This document shows positions 9,081 through 17,815 of a DNA stretch of 64,000 nt, piece after piece; positions within the stretch are counted from its first letter, which is position 1, and each line of letters opens with the position of its first letter. The stretch is from Streptomyces echinoruber (GTDB taxonomy: Bacteria; Actinomycetota; Actinomycetes; Streptomycetales; Streptomycetaceae), in the NCBI RefSeq assembly GCF_014651135.1, contig NZ_BMWH01000026.1:1-64000 (forward strand), in the 5' to 3' direction. Under the pieces are notes generated by a model. It was not told where the DNA came from and ran no database searches. It worked only from the letters and a program-made list of their open reading frames with translations. Made by a program: the position numbers and the translations under genes.

Positions 9081-9890
9081 CTACTTGCCGGTGAACTTCT
9101 CGTACTCCTTGAGCACCTCGTCGGTGGGACCGTCCATGCGCAGCTCGCCGCGCTCCAGCCACAGCACCCGGTTGCAGGTGTCGCGGATCGACTTGTTGTT
9201 GTGGCTGACCAGGAACACCGTGCCGGCCTCCTTGCGCAGCTCCCGGATGCGGTCCTCGGACCGCTTCTGGAACTTGCGGTCGCCGGTGGCCAGCGCCTCG
9301 TCAATCATGAGCACGTCATGGTTCTTCGCGGCGGCGATGGAGAACCGCAGGCGGGCGGCCATGCCGGAGGAGTAGGTGCGCATCGGCAGGGAGATGAAGT
9401 CGCCCTTCTCGTTGATGCCGGAGAAGTCGACGATCTCCTGGTAGCGCTCCTTGATCTCCTCCCGGGACATGCCCATGGCCAAACCGCCGAGGATGACGTT
9501 GCGCTCGCCGGTCAGGTCGTTCATCAGGGCCGCGTTCACGCCGAGCAGCGAGGGCTGGCCGTCGGTGTAGACCCGGCCCTTCTCGGCGGGCAGCAGGCCG
9601 GCGATGGCCCGCAGCAGGGTGGACTTGCCCGAGCCGTTGGAGCCGATCAGGCCGATGGCCTCGCCGCGGTAGGCGACGAACGACACGCCGCGCACCGCGT
9701 GCACCCGGCGCACCCCCCGCTCGTCGGAGCCGCGGCGCAGGATGCGGCTGAGCGCGGCCGTGGCGCTGCCCCGGCCCGTCCGCGCGCCGTTGACGCGGTA
9801 GACGATGTGCAGGTCGTCGCAGATGACGGTGGGGATGCGCTCCTCCGGCCGGTCACCGTGCGGCTGCTGGGTCTGCGTCGGCTCAGCCAC
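9081..9890 (-). CDS. ABC transporter ATPase, TagH/polysaccharide-export type
   Basis: A 269-residue ATP-binding subunit. Walker A is GSNGSGKST, the signature is SSGMAARLRF and Walker B is VLMIDEALATGD. This is the form found in exporters of teichoic acids and O-antigen-type polymers, in which the H-loop (VSHNNKSIRDTC) closes the domain. It starts with GTG inside the end of the permease gene (8-base overlap), with GGAGAGG upstream. It is the last gene of the operon beginning at 16180. It would energise export of a lipid-linked or CDP-derived envelope molecule; the substrate is inferred only from the neighbours. Confidence 0.9.
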   Translation of the reverse strand: MAEPTQTQQPHGDRPEERIPTVICDDLHIVYRVNGARTGRGSATAALSRILRRGSDERGVRRVHAVRGVSFVAYRGEAIGLIGSNGSGKSTLLRAIAGLLPAEKGRVYTDGQPSLLGVNAALMNDLTGERNVILGGLAMGMSREEIKERYQEIVDFSGINEKGDFISLPMRTYSSGMAARLRFSIAAAKNHDVLMIDEALATGDRKFQKRSEDRIRELRKEAGTVFLVSHNNKSIRDTCNRVLWLERGELRMDGPTDEVLKEYEKFTGK

Positions 9891-10812
9891 GGCCGTACCT
9901 CTCCTCCGCCTTCCAGAAGTACACGAAGCCGCCGGCGAAGGCGACGACGGCCCAGCCCAGGGCGATCGCCCACACGTGCGGCGGCAGGTTCTCGGAGCCG
10001 TAGCCGTCGATCAGCGCGAAGCGCATCAGGTCCATGTAGACGGCGGCGGGGTTGACCTGCAGCGCGCGCTGCAGCCACTCGGGGCGGCCGGCGAGCATGT
10101 GGTGGATGGAGAACATGACGCCGGAGGCGTACATCCAGGTGCGCAGCACGAACGGCATCAGCTGGGCGAGGTCGGGCGTCTGGGCGCCCATCCGCGCCAC
10201 GACCAGCGCCAGACCGGTGTTGAACAGGAACTGCAGCACCAGTACCGGGACGATCAGCAGCCAGGACGGGCCGGGGTAGCTGCCGAAGCCGATCGCCACG
10301 GCGAACAGCACGATCATCGAGAACAGCAGCTGCTGGAGCTGCTGGAGCGCGAACGAGATGGGCAGGGAGGCGCGCGGGAAGTGCAGGGCCCGCACCAGGC
10401 CGAGGTTGCCGGAGATGGCCCGCACGCCCGCCATGACCGAGCTCTGCGTGAAGGTGAACACGAACACGCCCGTGACCAGGAACGGGATGTACACGTCGTG
10501 CGACATGCCGCGGCTGGCCCGCAGGATCACACCGAAGATGAAGTAGTACACGGCCGCGTTCAGCAGCGGGGTCGCCACCTGCCACAGCTGGCCGAGCTTG
10601 GCCTGGCTGTACTGGGCGGTCAGCTTCGCCTGGGAGAAGGCGAGGATGAAGTGCCGCCGTCCCCACAGCCGGCGGACGTACTCGGGCAGCGGGGGGCGGG
10701 CGCCGCTGACGGACAGCCCGTACTTGGCGGCGAGCTGCGCCGCCGTGAGGCGCTCGTCGGACGGCGGGGCCGCGCTCAGGGCGACGCCGCCGTCGTGCGT
10801 TGTCTCACTCAC
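9883..10812 (-). CDS. ABC-2 type exporter permease, TagG-like
   Basis: A membrane subunit of 309 residues with an N-terminal cytoplasmic part (GRRHFILAFSQAKLTAQYSQAKLGQLWQ...) and about six hydrophobic segments, such as LNAAVYYFIFGVIL, FLVTGVFVFTF and VWAIALGWAVVAFAGGFVYF. This is the usual layout of wall-teichoic-acid and polysaccharide exporters. It starts with GTG. No strong ribosome binding site is visible, so a slightly different start is possible. It forms a pair with the overlapping ATPase gene and lies 87 bases after the glycosyltransferase gene. Confidence 0.9.
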   Translation of the reverse strand: MSETTHDGGVALSAAPPSDERLTAAQLAAKYGLSVSGARPPLPEYVRRLWGRRHFILAFSQAKLTAQYSQAKLGQLWQVATPLLNAAVYYFIFGVILRASRGMSHDVYIPFLVTGVFVFTFTQSSVMAGVRAISGNLGLVRALHFPRASLPISFALQQLQQLLFSMIVLFAVAIGFGSYPGPSWLLIVPVLVLQFLFNTGLALVVARMGAQTPDLAQLMPFVLRTWMYASGVMFSIHHMLAGRPEWLQRALQVNPAAVYMDLMRFALIDGYGSENLPPHVWAIALGWAVVAFAGGFVYFWKAEERYGRG

Positions 10813-10899
10813 TGGTGGAAAAGCCTTCGTCCTCGGGATGCGCAGCCGGTGCGGGCCGGGCTCGCGGAGCTCGTCACGGCTCTCGGTAAGGAGAGCTTG

Positions 10900-11796
10900 T
10901 CAGATCACGGGGGGCCGGCCCAGCCGGGTCAGCCGCCACACCGTACGCCACCGCATGGGCCGGCGGGGACCGCAGGGGGTGGTCCAGCCCTCCTTGAACC
11001 CGCCGAACCAGGCCTTCAGGGCCGGTCCCGAGGGGCGGCGCAGCAGGGTGAGCAGCAGCCAGACACCGAGGTAGACGGGGACGAGGGGGGCGGGGAGGTT
11101 GCGGCGGGCGAGCCAGACCCGGTTGCGCGCGACCATGCGGTGGTAGACCGCGTGCCGCGAGGGCGAGGTCGCGGGGTGGTACAGCACCATGTCGGACCGG
11201 TAGTCGATCATCCAGCCCGCATCCAGGGCCCGCCATGCCAGGTCGGTTTCCTCGTGCGCGTAGAAGAATTCCTCCGGCAGCAGGCCGACCTCCTGGAAGA
11301 CCTTGGTGCGCACGGCGTTGGCGCCGCCGAGGAAGGTGGTGACCCGCGAGGAGCGCATCGGGTCGGAGGCGCGCAGCCGGGGGACGTGGCGGCGCTGGGT
11401 GGTGCCCGTCTCGGGGTCGGCGATGCGGAAGGAGACGATGCCGAGCTCGGGGTCCTCGGCGAAGGCCCGGCGGCACAGCTCGGCGGTGTCCTGGCGGGCG
11501 AGCAGGCCGTCGTCGTCCAGGAACATCAGGATGTCGACGTCGCGTCCGCCGGGGCCGAAGGCCTCGATGCCGACGTTGCGGCCGCCGGGGATGCCCAGGT
11601 TCTCCGGCAGCTCGACGGTGCGCACCCCCTCGGGGACCTCGGGGACCGGCGAGCCGTTGCCGACGACGACCACCTGCACCGGGTCGCCGTCCTGCTTGGC
11701 GACGGAGTCGAGGAGGGCGCGCAGCTCCTCGGGGCGGTTGCCCATGGTGATGACGACGGCGCCGACCTTGAGCGAGGAGGCTTCCACGGCGCTCAC
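10900..11796 (-). CDS. Family 2 glycosyltransferase
   Basis: A 298-residue GT-A enzyme. It has an N-terminal nucleotide-sugar domain (VGAVVITMGNRPEELRALLDS), the metal-binding DXD-type motif in MFLDDDGLL, and FFYAHEETDLAWRA, which holds the usual ED acceptor-side motif. A hydrophobic C-terminal stretch (VPVYLGVWLLLTLLRR) probably rests on the membrane. The chosen GTG overlaps the stop of the preceding CDP-alcohol transferase gene (GTGA). The donor and acceptor are unknown; the operon suggests it decorates a phosphodiester-containing envelope molecule. Confidence 0.88.
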   Translation of the reverse strand: MSAVEASSLKVGAVVITMGNRPEELRALLDSVAKQDGDPVQVVVVGNGSPVPEVPEGVRTVELPENLGIPGGRNVGIEAFGPGGRDVDILMFLDDDGLLARQDTAELCRRAFAEDPELGIVSFRIADPETGTTQRRHVPRLRASDPMRSSRVTTFLGGANAVRTKVFQEVGLLPEEFFYAHEETDLAWRALDAGWMIDYRSDMVLYHPATSPSRHAVYHRMVARNRVWLARRNLPAPLVPVYLGVWLLLTLLRRPSGPALKAWFGGFKEGWTTPCGPRRPMRWRTVWRLTRLGRPPVI

Positions 11797-12572
11797 CGCA
11801 GCCTGCTGGAGGCGAGGACGGACACCAGGTGCAGCACGGTCTGCAGCAGGGCGATCCCGGCGAGCACGGCGGTGCCGAGCCGGGTGAAGAACAGGTCGCC
11901 CCGGGCCGCGTCGGCCACGGCGAGGACGAGGATCAGCAGGGACGCCTCGACGGCGAGGATCAGCCGGTGGAACCTCAGCGCCGCGGCCGCCCGGCGGGCC
12001 AGCGCCATGCCGGAGGAGCGCGGCTCGGCGGCGGACTCCTTGACCGGCGGCAGCCCGCCCTGGTGGCGGGCGACGCCCACCAGGTCGGTCTCCGCCTTGA
12101 TCAGGACCGCGCCGAGCGCGGCGAGGGTGCCCAGGAAGGCCCACAGCCAGTCGATCCGCCCGGGGCCGAACAGGTCGGCGGCGCGCAGGCCGAGGCCGAC
12201 CAGGACGGCGGCGTCGGTCAGGTAGGCGCCGACCCGGTCCAGGTAGACCCCGGCGAGGGAGTACTGCTTCTTCCAGCGGGCGATCTCGCCGTCGACGCAG
12301 TCCAGCAGCAGGTAGAGCTGGACCGCGACCACGCCGAGCACGGCGCCCGCGACCCCGGGCACCAGCAGGGCCGGGGCCGCGAGCACGCCGCAGACGGTCA
12401 TCAGGTACGTGAGCTGGTTGGGCGTGATCCGGGTGCCGACCAGGTAGCGGTCGACGCGCAGCGACACCTCCCGCATGTAGAGGCGTCCCGCCCAGTGCTC
12501 ACCGCTGCGCCGGTCCTTCACCCCGGCGGGGTGGACGACCGGGCGGAGTTCAGCTACCGATGGCCTTGACAT
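11793..12572 (-). CDS. CDP-alcohol phosphatidyltransferase-family membrane protein lacking the last catalytic Asp
   Basis: A 259-residue integral membrane protein of the CDP-OH_P_transf family, which moves a phospho-alcohol from a CDP carrier to an acceptor alcohol. The signature is largely there: Asp91, Asp94-Gly95, Ala98-Arg99, Gly108 and Asp112. The position of the final Asp, normally the catalytic base, is Ala116 (VYLDRVGA). I checked this on the DNA. It may act as a partner of the intact homologue encoded at 14348-16180, or have a changed activity. The ATG lies within the end of the upstream dehydrogenase gene (23-base overlap). Confidence 0.85.
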   Translation of the reverse strand: MSRPSVAELRPVVHPAGVKDRRSGEHWAGRLYMREVSLRVDRYLVGTRITPNQLTYLMTVCGVLAAPALLVPGVAGAVLGVVAVQLYLLLDCVDGEIARWKKQYSLAGVYLDRVGAYLTDAAVLVGLGLRAADLFGPGRIDWLWAFLGTLAALGAVLIKAETDLVGVARHQGGLPPVKESAAEPRSSGMALARRAAAALRFHRLILAVEASLLILVLAVADAARGDLFFTRLGTAVLAGIALLQTVLHLVSVLASSRLR

Positions 12573-13611
12573 AGTCGGCGTAGGTGTCCTTGATCTGGTC
12601 GGTGGTCAGGTCGAGGTGTTCGAGGATCGTGTAGCGGCCGGGCCGGGTCTCCGGGGCGTACTTCACCACGCGGACGAACTCGTCCACCGTGAAGCCGATC
12701 TCCTTCGGCAGCACCGGCAGCCCGTGCCGGCGCAGCACCTCGGCCATGTGCGCCGACTGCTCGTGCGCGCCGCGCAGGTGCATCGCGAAGGCGGCGCCCA
12801 GGCCGCACTGCTCGCCGTGGCTGGCGGCCCGCTTGGGATACAGCAGGTCGAAGGCGTGGTTGATCTCGTGGCAGGAGCCCGAGGCGGGGCGCGAGTCACC
12901 CGAGATCGACATCGCGATCCCGGTGAGGACCAGCGCCTCGGCCAGCACCTGCAGGAAGTCGTTCTCCCCGATGCCGCCGGGGTGCCGCAGCACCGCCTCG
13001 CCGGCCTGGCGGGCCATCGCCGCGGCGAGACCGTCGATCTTCTCGCCGGTGACGCGGTTGGAGAGCTCCCAGTCGGCGATCGCGTTGATGTTGGAGATCG
13101 CGTCACCGATGCCGGAGCGCACGAAGCGCGCCGGGGCCTCGCGGACGACGTCCAGGTCGATGACGACGGCGATCGGGTTCGGCACGCCGTAGGAGCCGCG
13201 GCCGGCGTCGTTGTCGAGGGTGGCGACCGGCGAGCACAGGCCGTCGTGCGCGAGGTTGGTCGGCACGGCGACCAGCGGCAGGCCGACGCGGGCCGCGGCG
13301 AACTTGGCGCAGTCGATGATCTTGCCGCCGCCAAGGCCGACGACCGCGTCGTAGTGGCCGGCCTTCATCTCGCCGGCCAGCCGCACCGCGTCGTCGAGGG
13401 TGCCGCCGCCGACCTCGTACCAGGTGGCGCCGGGCATGCCGGGCGCGACGCGCTCGCGCAGCTTCGCGCCGGAGCCGTTGCTGACGGCGACGGCGAGCCG
13501 GCCGGAGTGCGAGATGCGCTCGTCGGCCAGCAGGCAGGCCAGGTCGTCGAGGGCACCCGGGCGGATGTCCACGACGAGCGGCGAGGGGATGAGCCTGGTC
13601 AGTACTGGCAC
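12550..13611 (-). CDS. Iron/zinc alcohol dehydrogenase-family protein, glycerol-1-phosphate dehydrogenase-like
   Basis: A 353-residue protein resembling EgsA/AraM enzymes, which reduce dihydroxyacetone phosphate to sn-glycerol-1-phosphate with NAD(P)H. It has the nucleotide-binding GGGKIIDCAKFAA, the PTNLAHDGLCSP segment, and metal-site segments SCHEINHAFD and RAASHGEQCG that hold the expected Asp and His ligands. The GTG start lies 13 bases inside the end of the nucleotidyltransferase gene, with GGGAG at the right distance. Glycerol-1-phosphate is the archaeal lipid stereoisomer, so its use in a Streptomyces envelope pathway is notable. The substrate is inferred from family resemblance. Confidence 0.8.
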   Translation of the reverse strand: MPVLTRLIPSPLVVDIRPGALDDLACLLADERISHSGRLAVAVSNGSGAKLRERVAPGMPGATWYEVGGGTLDDAVRLAGEMKAGHYDAVVGLGGGKIIDCAKFAAARVGLPLVAVPTNLAHDGLCSPVATLDNDAGRGSYGVPNPIAVVIDLDVVREAPARFVRSGIGDAISNINAIADWELSNRVTGEKIDGLAAAMARQAGEAVLRHPGGIGENDFLQVLAEALVLTGIAMSISGDSRPASGSCHEINHAFDLLYPKRAASHGEQCGLGAAFAMHLRGAHEQSAHMAEVLRRHGLPVLPKEIGFTVDEFVRVVKYAPETRPGRYTILEHLDLTTDQIKDTYADYVKAIGS

Positions 13612-14351
13612 GCGATCTCCCGTCCCCGGGCGAGGTCGTCGTGGTCGTCGATCTCGACCCACGCGACCTCGCCGATCGGTGCCGTGTCGATGCGGAAACC
13701 CCGGTTCACGAGCTCCTGATACCCGTGCTCGTAGAACTGCTGCGGGTCGCTCTCCCACACCGTCTTCAGCGCGTCGGCCAGGTCGGCGGCGGCGTCGCCC
13801 TCGATGAGGGTGACGCCGATGTACTCGCCGGTGGCCTCGGCCGGGTCCATCAGCTTGGTGATCTTCCGCACGCCGTGCTCGGGGTCGGCGACGACCTTCA
13901 TCTCCTCGTCGGCGAGCCGCTTCACCGTGTCCAGGGCGAGGATGATCCGCCGGCCCTCGCCGCGGGCGGCCAGCAGGGTCCGCTCGACGGAGACCGGGTG
14001 CACGGTGTCGCCGTTGGCGAGGATCACGCCCTCCTTGAGGACGTCGCGGGCGCACCACAGGGAGTAGGCGTTGTTCCACTCCTCGGCCTTGTCGTTCTCC
14101 ACGAAGGTGAGCTTCAGGCCGTACTTCTTCTCCAGCGCGGCCCTGCGCTCGTACACGGCCTCCTTGCGGTAGCCGACGACGATCGCGGCCTCGGTCAGGC
14201 CGATCTCGGCGAAGTTGCCGAGGGTGAGGTCCAGGACCGTCGGTTCGCCCTCTATGCCCGCGGGCCCCACCGGCACCAGCGCCTTGGGCAGGGTGTCGGT
14301 GTAGGGGCGCAGGCGCCGTCCGGCGCCGGCCGCCAGCACGAGGCCGATCAT
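13599..14351 (-). CDS. Sugar/polyol-phosphate nucleotidyltransferase (cytidylyltransferase-like)
   Basis: A 250-residue NTP-transferase. It has the N-terminal signature LAAGAGRRLRPYT..LPKALVPVG, a later NGDTVHP (metal-binding Asp) and a C-terminal VEIDDHDDLARG. The last is typical of LicC-like and inositol-1-phosphate cytidylyltransferases rather than of hexose-phosphate enzymes. It probably makes the CDP-alcohol used by the phosphotransferases on either side. Its ATG overlaps the stop of the larger CDP-alcohol transferase gene (ATGA), echoing the fused cytidylyltransferase/transferase enzymes of hyperthermophiles. Choice of nucleotide and alcohol is inference. Confidence 0.8.
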   Translation of the reverse strand: MIGLVLAAGAGRRLRPYTDTLPKALVPVGPAGIEGEPTVLDLTLGNFAEIGLTEAAIVVGYRKEAVYERRAALEKKYGLKLTFVENDKAEEWNNAYSLWCARDVLKEGVILANGDTVHPVSVERTLLAARGEGRRIILALDTVKRLADEEMKVVADPEHGVRKITKLMDPAEATGEYIGVTLIEGDAAADLADALKTVWESDPQQFYEHGYQELVNRGFRIDTAPIGEVAWVEIDDHDDLARGREIACQY

Positions 14352-16180
14352 GCGGGTTCTCCTTCGTCGTGAACTGCGGGCGCCCCTGCGGACACCCAGA
14401 AGCGGATGCTCTCGGCGAGCACCACGAGCGCGACGGCCGCGGCGAGGACCGTGAGCGCGACCTTGAACTGCGCGGCGGTCAGCAGCGCGGCGAGCACCGT
14501 GACCAGCAGGGTGCGGCCCTCATGTCCCCCGATCGTCCGCACCAGCCGGCGCGGGGGAGCACCCGCGTTGCCGCGGATGCGGTAGACCGTGTCGTAGTGA
14601 TGGTAGGCGACGGCGGCCACCAGCCCGAAGGCCGCCGGAAGGGCTCCGTTCACCCCGGAGTTCACCCCGGAGTGCACCCCGGATTTCGCCGCCAGTGCCA
14701 GGACGGTGCCGTACTCGGCGGCACGGAACAGCGGGGGGACGAGCCAGTCGAGGGCGCCCTTGAGGGGCCGGGCGACGGCGGCGGCGGACGTGAGGACGTA
14801 CAGCACGGCGAGGACGACCGGGAGGGGGCTGCCGTAGGGCTCCAGGCCCGCGGCGGCGACCACCAGCGCGGCGCCCGGCAGGGCGAGCAGGAAGCGCGCG
14901 CCGAGCGGGCCCCGGGCGGGCAGCCGGCGCAGCAGCGGGGCCGCCGCCTCGGCCAGCGGCCCGCTGTCGGCCAGATCGGCCAGCGCCCGCGCGGCCCGAT
15001 CAGTACGCGTCGCCTTGCGCGTCACCGAGCGCAGCACCCGGCCGGCCGTGGTGTACGTCGCGGCGAAGGCGCAACCGACGAGCAGGGCGTAGAAAGTGGT
15101 CCGGGGGGTCGTCGCCGCCGTCAGGACGGCGATCAGCGCCCACCGCTCGCCGATGGGCAGCACGATCATCCGCCGCGCCCACACCGTCCAGCCGACGCTG
15201 TCGAGCCGGTCGGAGAGGGCGGCGGTGGGGCTGGTGTTGGCCGTGGCGTCGTGGTTGGCCTCATTGAAGGAGAAGTCGACCACGTGCCGACAGGTCTGCA
15301 GGATCATCGCGCCCAGCGCGAGCGCCCACACGTCGTCGCCGCCGCGGGCCGCGCCGAGGGCGAGGCCCGCGTAGTAGGCGTACTCCTTGACCCGGTCGAA
15401 GGTGGCGTCCAGCCAGGCGCCGAGCGTGGAGTACTGCAGGGAGTAGCGGGCGAGCTGGCCGTCGGTGCAGTCCAGCACGAAGGAGGCGATGAGCAGGACA
15501 CCCGCGGCCACGAAGCCGCCCCGGGTGCCGGTGGCCGCGCAGGCCGCCGCGATCAGGGCGGTGAGCAGGGAGGCGGTGGTGACCTGGTTCGGGGTCAGGC
15601 CGCGGCGGGCGCACCAGCGGGCGAGGTAGCGCGAGTACGGGCTGATGAAGAAGGTCGTGAAGAAGCCGTCGCGCGCCTTCACCGCGGACTTCAGGCGTAT
15701 GGCCTCGTCGTCGACGGCGGCCACGGCCTGGCGGGCCTCGTTGCGGGCCTGCGGGTCGGTGGGGACGGTGGCGACCAGGCTGCCCAGCTCGGGCCGGTGC
15801 ACCTCGGCGCCGTCGGCGACGAGCGCCGCGGTGACGCGGTCGGCGAGGCTGTCCACGGCGAGCGCGGTGCCGCCGCCCTCGGAGGTCTCGCGGGCCACGG
15901 CCCGGGTCAGGGCGCGACGGCCGGCCGGCTGGGCGGTGACGGCGCCGGGCACGGCGGCGAGCGGGAAGCGGGGGTCGGTCAGGCCGAGGCGCAGGGCGTG
16001 CAGGTGGCCGACGAAGCGGGCGTCGACGACGGCGACGCGCTCGTCGGCGGGGACCTGGGCGAGAAGCGTCTCGGCGTCGGCGGCCGCGTCGGCGGTCCGC
16101 ACGTCGAAACCGAGCGCCCGCAGATCGTTCTCGATCGACGATCCGGGAACCGGCGGACCGGTGAGGATGGCGGTCGGCAA
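14348..16180 (-). CDS. Large CDP-alcohol phosphatidyltransferase with N- and C-terminal extensions
   Basis: A 610-residue protein and the first gene of the exporter operon. The complete CDP-alcohol transferase signature is present: Asp237, Asp240-Gly241, Ala244-Arg245, Gly254, Asp258 and Asp262. About 165 soluble residues precede it (MPTAILTGPPVPGSSI onward) and match no domain I recognise. After it, hydrophobic segments and a second C-terminal membrane region (about 470-600) resemble what I remember as DUF5941. The start is TTG with GGGAG 11 bases upstream; no ATG or GTG fits. The intact motif makes this the likely active transferase of the operon. Confidence 0.85.
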   Translation of the reverse strand: MPTAILTGPPVPGSSIENDLRALGFDVRTADAAADAETLLAQVPADERVAVVDARFVGHLHALRLGLTDPRFPLAAVPGAVTAQPAGRRALTRAVARETSEGGGTALAVDSLADRVTAALVADGAEVHRPELGSLVATVPTDPQARNEARQAVAAVDDEAIRLKSAVKARDGFFTTFFISPYSRYLARWCARRGLTPNQVTTASLLTALIAAACAATGTRGGFVAAGVLLIASFVLDCTDGQLARYSLQYSTLGAWLDATFDRVKEYAYYAGLALGAARGGDDVWALALGAMILQTCRHVVDFSFNEANHDATANTSPTAALSDRLDSVGWTVWARRMIVLPIGERWALIAVLTAATTPRTTFYALLVGCAFAATYTTAGRVLRSVTRKATRTDRAARALADLADSGPLAEAAAPLLRRLPARGPLGARFLLALPGAALVVAAAGLEPYGSPLPVVLAVLYVLTSAAAVARPLKGALDWLVPPLFRAAEYGTVLALAAKSGVHSGVNSGVNGALPAAFGLVAAVAYHHYDTVYRIRGNAGAPPRRLVRTIGGHEGRTLLVTVLAALLTAAQFKVALTVLAAAVALVVLAESIRFWVSAGAPAVHDEGEPA

Positions 16181-16765
16181 CCGAATCTCACTCCCTGGGC
16201 GCCGACGCGTCCGCGCCGGCCGTGTGCTTCGTGGGGCGCCCCTGCCGGTGGCATCCGGGCGGCATGTCGGCAGAGGCTATCGGATGACCGGAAGCCGGTG
16301 TTCACCGGCCGTTCACGGCCCTGTCGACACACTCTGCCACGGCCTCGCCGCCGCGATCATCATGGGCGATGCGCCGTCGGCGCCACAAACTCCGCACCAG
16401 ACCGGGCATTCGCGGCATAGCGGGTGCGGTACGGGGGGTGGGAGGCGGAGGGACCGTCCCTGCCCGGGCGGCGCCGGGCCGCGGTGACCGGCGCCGCCCG
16501 GGGTACGCGGCAGGAATCGGGCGAGGTGTGCGGGAGGTGCCGGGTGAGAGGGGCGGGAGGCACCGGACGAGATGCGCGGGAGGTGCCGGGTGAGAGGGGC
16601 GCGGGGCGCGGGACAAGGGCGCCGGCGGGCGGCTGCGGCCGCTGACCTGCGGCTGGTTTCCGCAGGTCACGGCAGATGACAACGGTGTTCACTGCCGCGT
16701 TGCCGGATACCCCCCGCCCGTAGTTGACTGTGAGCCTCGGCGGACCGCAGGAGGGCTTGGGACAG
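16181..16765. other. Divergent intergenic region between the CDP-alcohol operon and the CDF gene
   Basis: About 580 bases without a convincing gene. It must carry the promoter of the exporter operon (minus strand) and that of the metal transporter (plus strand). A 25-bp direct repeat is present at 16531-16555 and 16577-16601, identical in every base and 46 bp apart. A CACTCTGCCACGGCC stretch and short GC-rich repeats are the only other structure. Confidence 0.5.
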
Positions 16766-17698
16766 ATGGGAGCCGGTCACGACCACGGGCACGGCGTCGG
16801 CGCCACCGGTACGGCGGGCGCCGCCCACCGCGGCAGACTGCGCGTGGCACTGCTGATCACGCTGACGGTGACGGTGGTCGAGGTCACCGGCGGCCTGGTC
16901 GCGGACTCCCTCGCCCTGATCGCGGACGCCGCGCACATGGCGACGGACGCCCTGGGCCTGGGCATGGCGCTGCTCGCCGTCCACGTCGCCGGCCGCCCGC
17001 CGAGCACGCGCCGCACCTTCGGCCTGGCCCGCGCCGAGATCCTGGCGGCGCTCGCCAACTGCCTGCTGCTGCTCGGCGTGGGCGGCTACGTGCTCTACGA
17101 GGCGGTGCAGCGGTTCGTGACGCCGGCCGCCACCCACGGCGGGCTGACCGTCGTCTTCGCCGCGGTGGGACTGGTGGCGAACTCGGTGTCGCTGGCCGTG
17201 CTGCTGCGGGGCCGCGACGAGAGCATCAACGTGCGCGGCGCGTTCCTGGAGGTGGCCGCGGACACGCTCGGCTCGCTGGCGGTGCTGGTGTCGGCGGCGG
17301 TGATCCTGGTGACCGGCTGGCGGGCCGCCGACCCGATCGCCTCCCTGCTCATCGCCGTGATGATCGTGCCGCGCACCTGGAAGCTGCTGCGCGAGACGCT
17401 GGACGTGCTGCTGGAGGCCGCCCCCAAGGACGTCGACATGGCGCAGGTGCGCGCGCACATCCTCGCCCTGGACGGCGTGGAGGACGTGCACGACCTGCAC
17501 GCCTGGACCATCACCTCCGGGCTGCCGGTGCTGTCGGCGCACGTGGTGGTCCGCTCCGACGTCCTGGACACCGTCGGCAACGAGAAGCTGCTGCACGAGC
17601 TGCAGGACTGCCTGGGCGGCCATTTCGACGTCGAGCACTGCACTTTCCAGCTCGAGCCGGGCGGGCACGCCGAGCACGAGGCCCGCCTGTGCCACTGA
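16766..17698 (+). CDS. Cation diffusion facilitator (CDF) metal exporter
   Basis: A 310-residue inner-membrane metal/proton antiporter of the CzcD/ZitB type. A short His-rich N-terminus (GHDHGHG) is followed by six membrane helices and a cytoplasmic domain with the conserved DLHAWTI strand. The first metal site keeps HMATD in helix 2. In helix 5 the usual His is Glu (LEVAAD), a form I recall in other actinobacterial members. I chose the ATG at 16766 (GGAGG 12 bases upstream) over a TTG 14 codons earlier. Zinc is the likely substrate, but this is not proven. Confidence 0.9.
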   Translation: MGAGHDHGHGVGATGTAGAAHRGRLRVALLITLTVTVVEVTGGLVADSLALIADAAHMATDALGLGMALLAVHVAGRPPSTRRTFGLARAEILAALANCLLLLGVGGYVLYEAVQRFVTPAATHGGLTVVFAAVGLVANSVSLAVLLRGRDESINVRGAFLEVAADTLGSLAVLVSAAVILVTGWRAADPIASLLIAVMIVPRTWKLLRETLDVLLEAAPKDVDMAQVRAHILALDGVEDVHDLHAWTITSGLPVLSAHVVVRSDVLDTVGNEKLLHELQDCLGGHFDVEHCTFQLEPGGHAEHEARLCH

Positions 17699-17815
17699 CC
17701 CCGCGCCGACCCCGGTGACGGGGGCGTGCCGGGACATGCGGACGGGGGCGAAGCGCCGGGTGCGCCGGGTGTGTGCGGCAGACTGGGGGCTCGAGGACCG
17801 ATGTGAAGGACGGGT

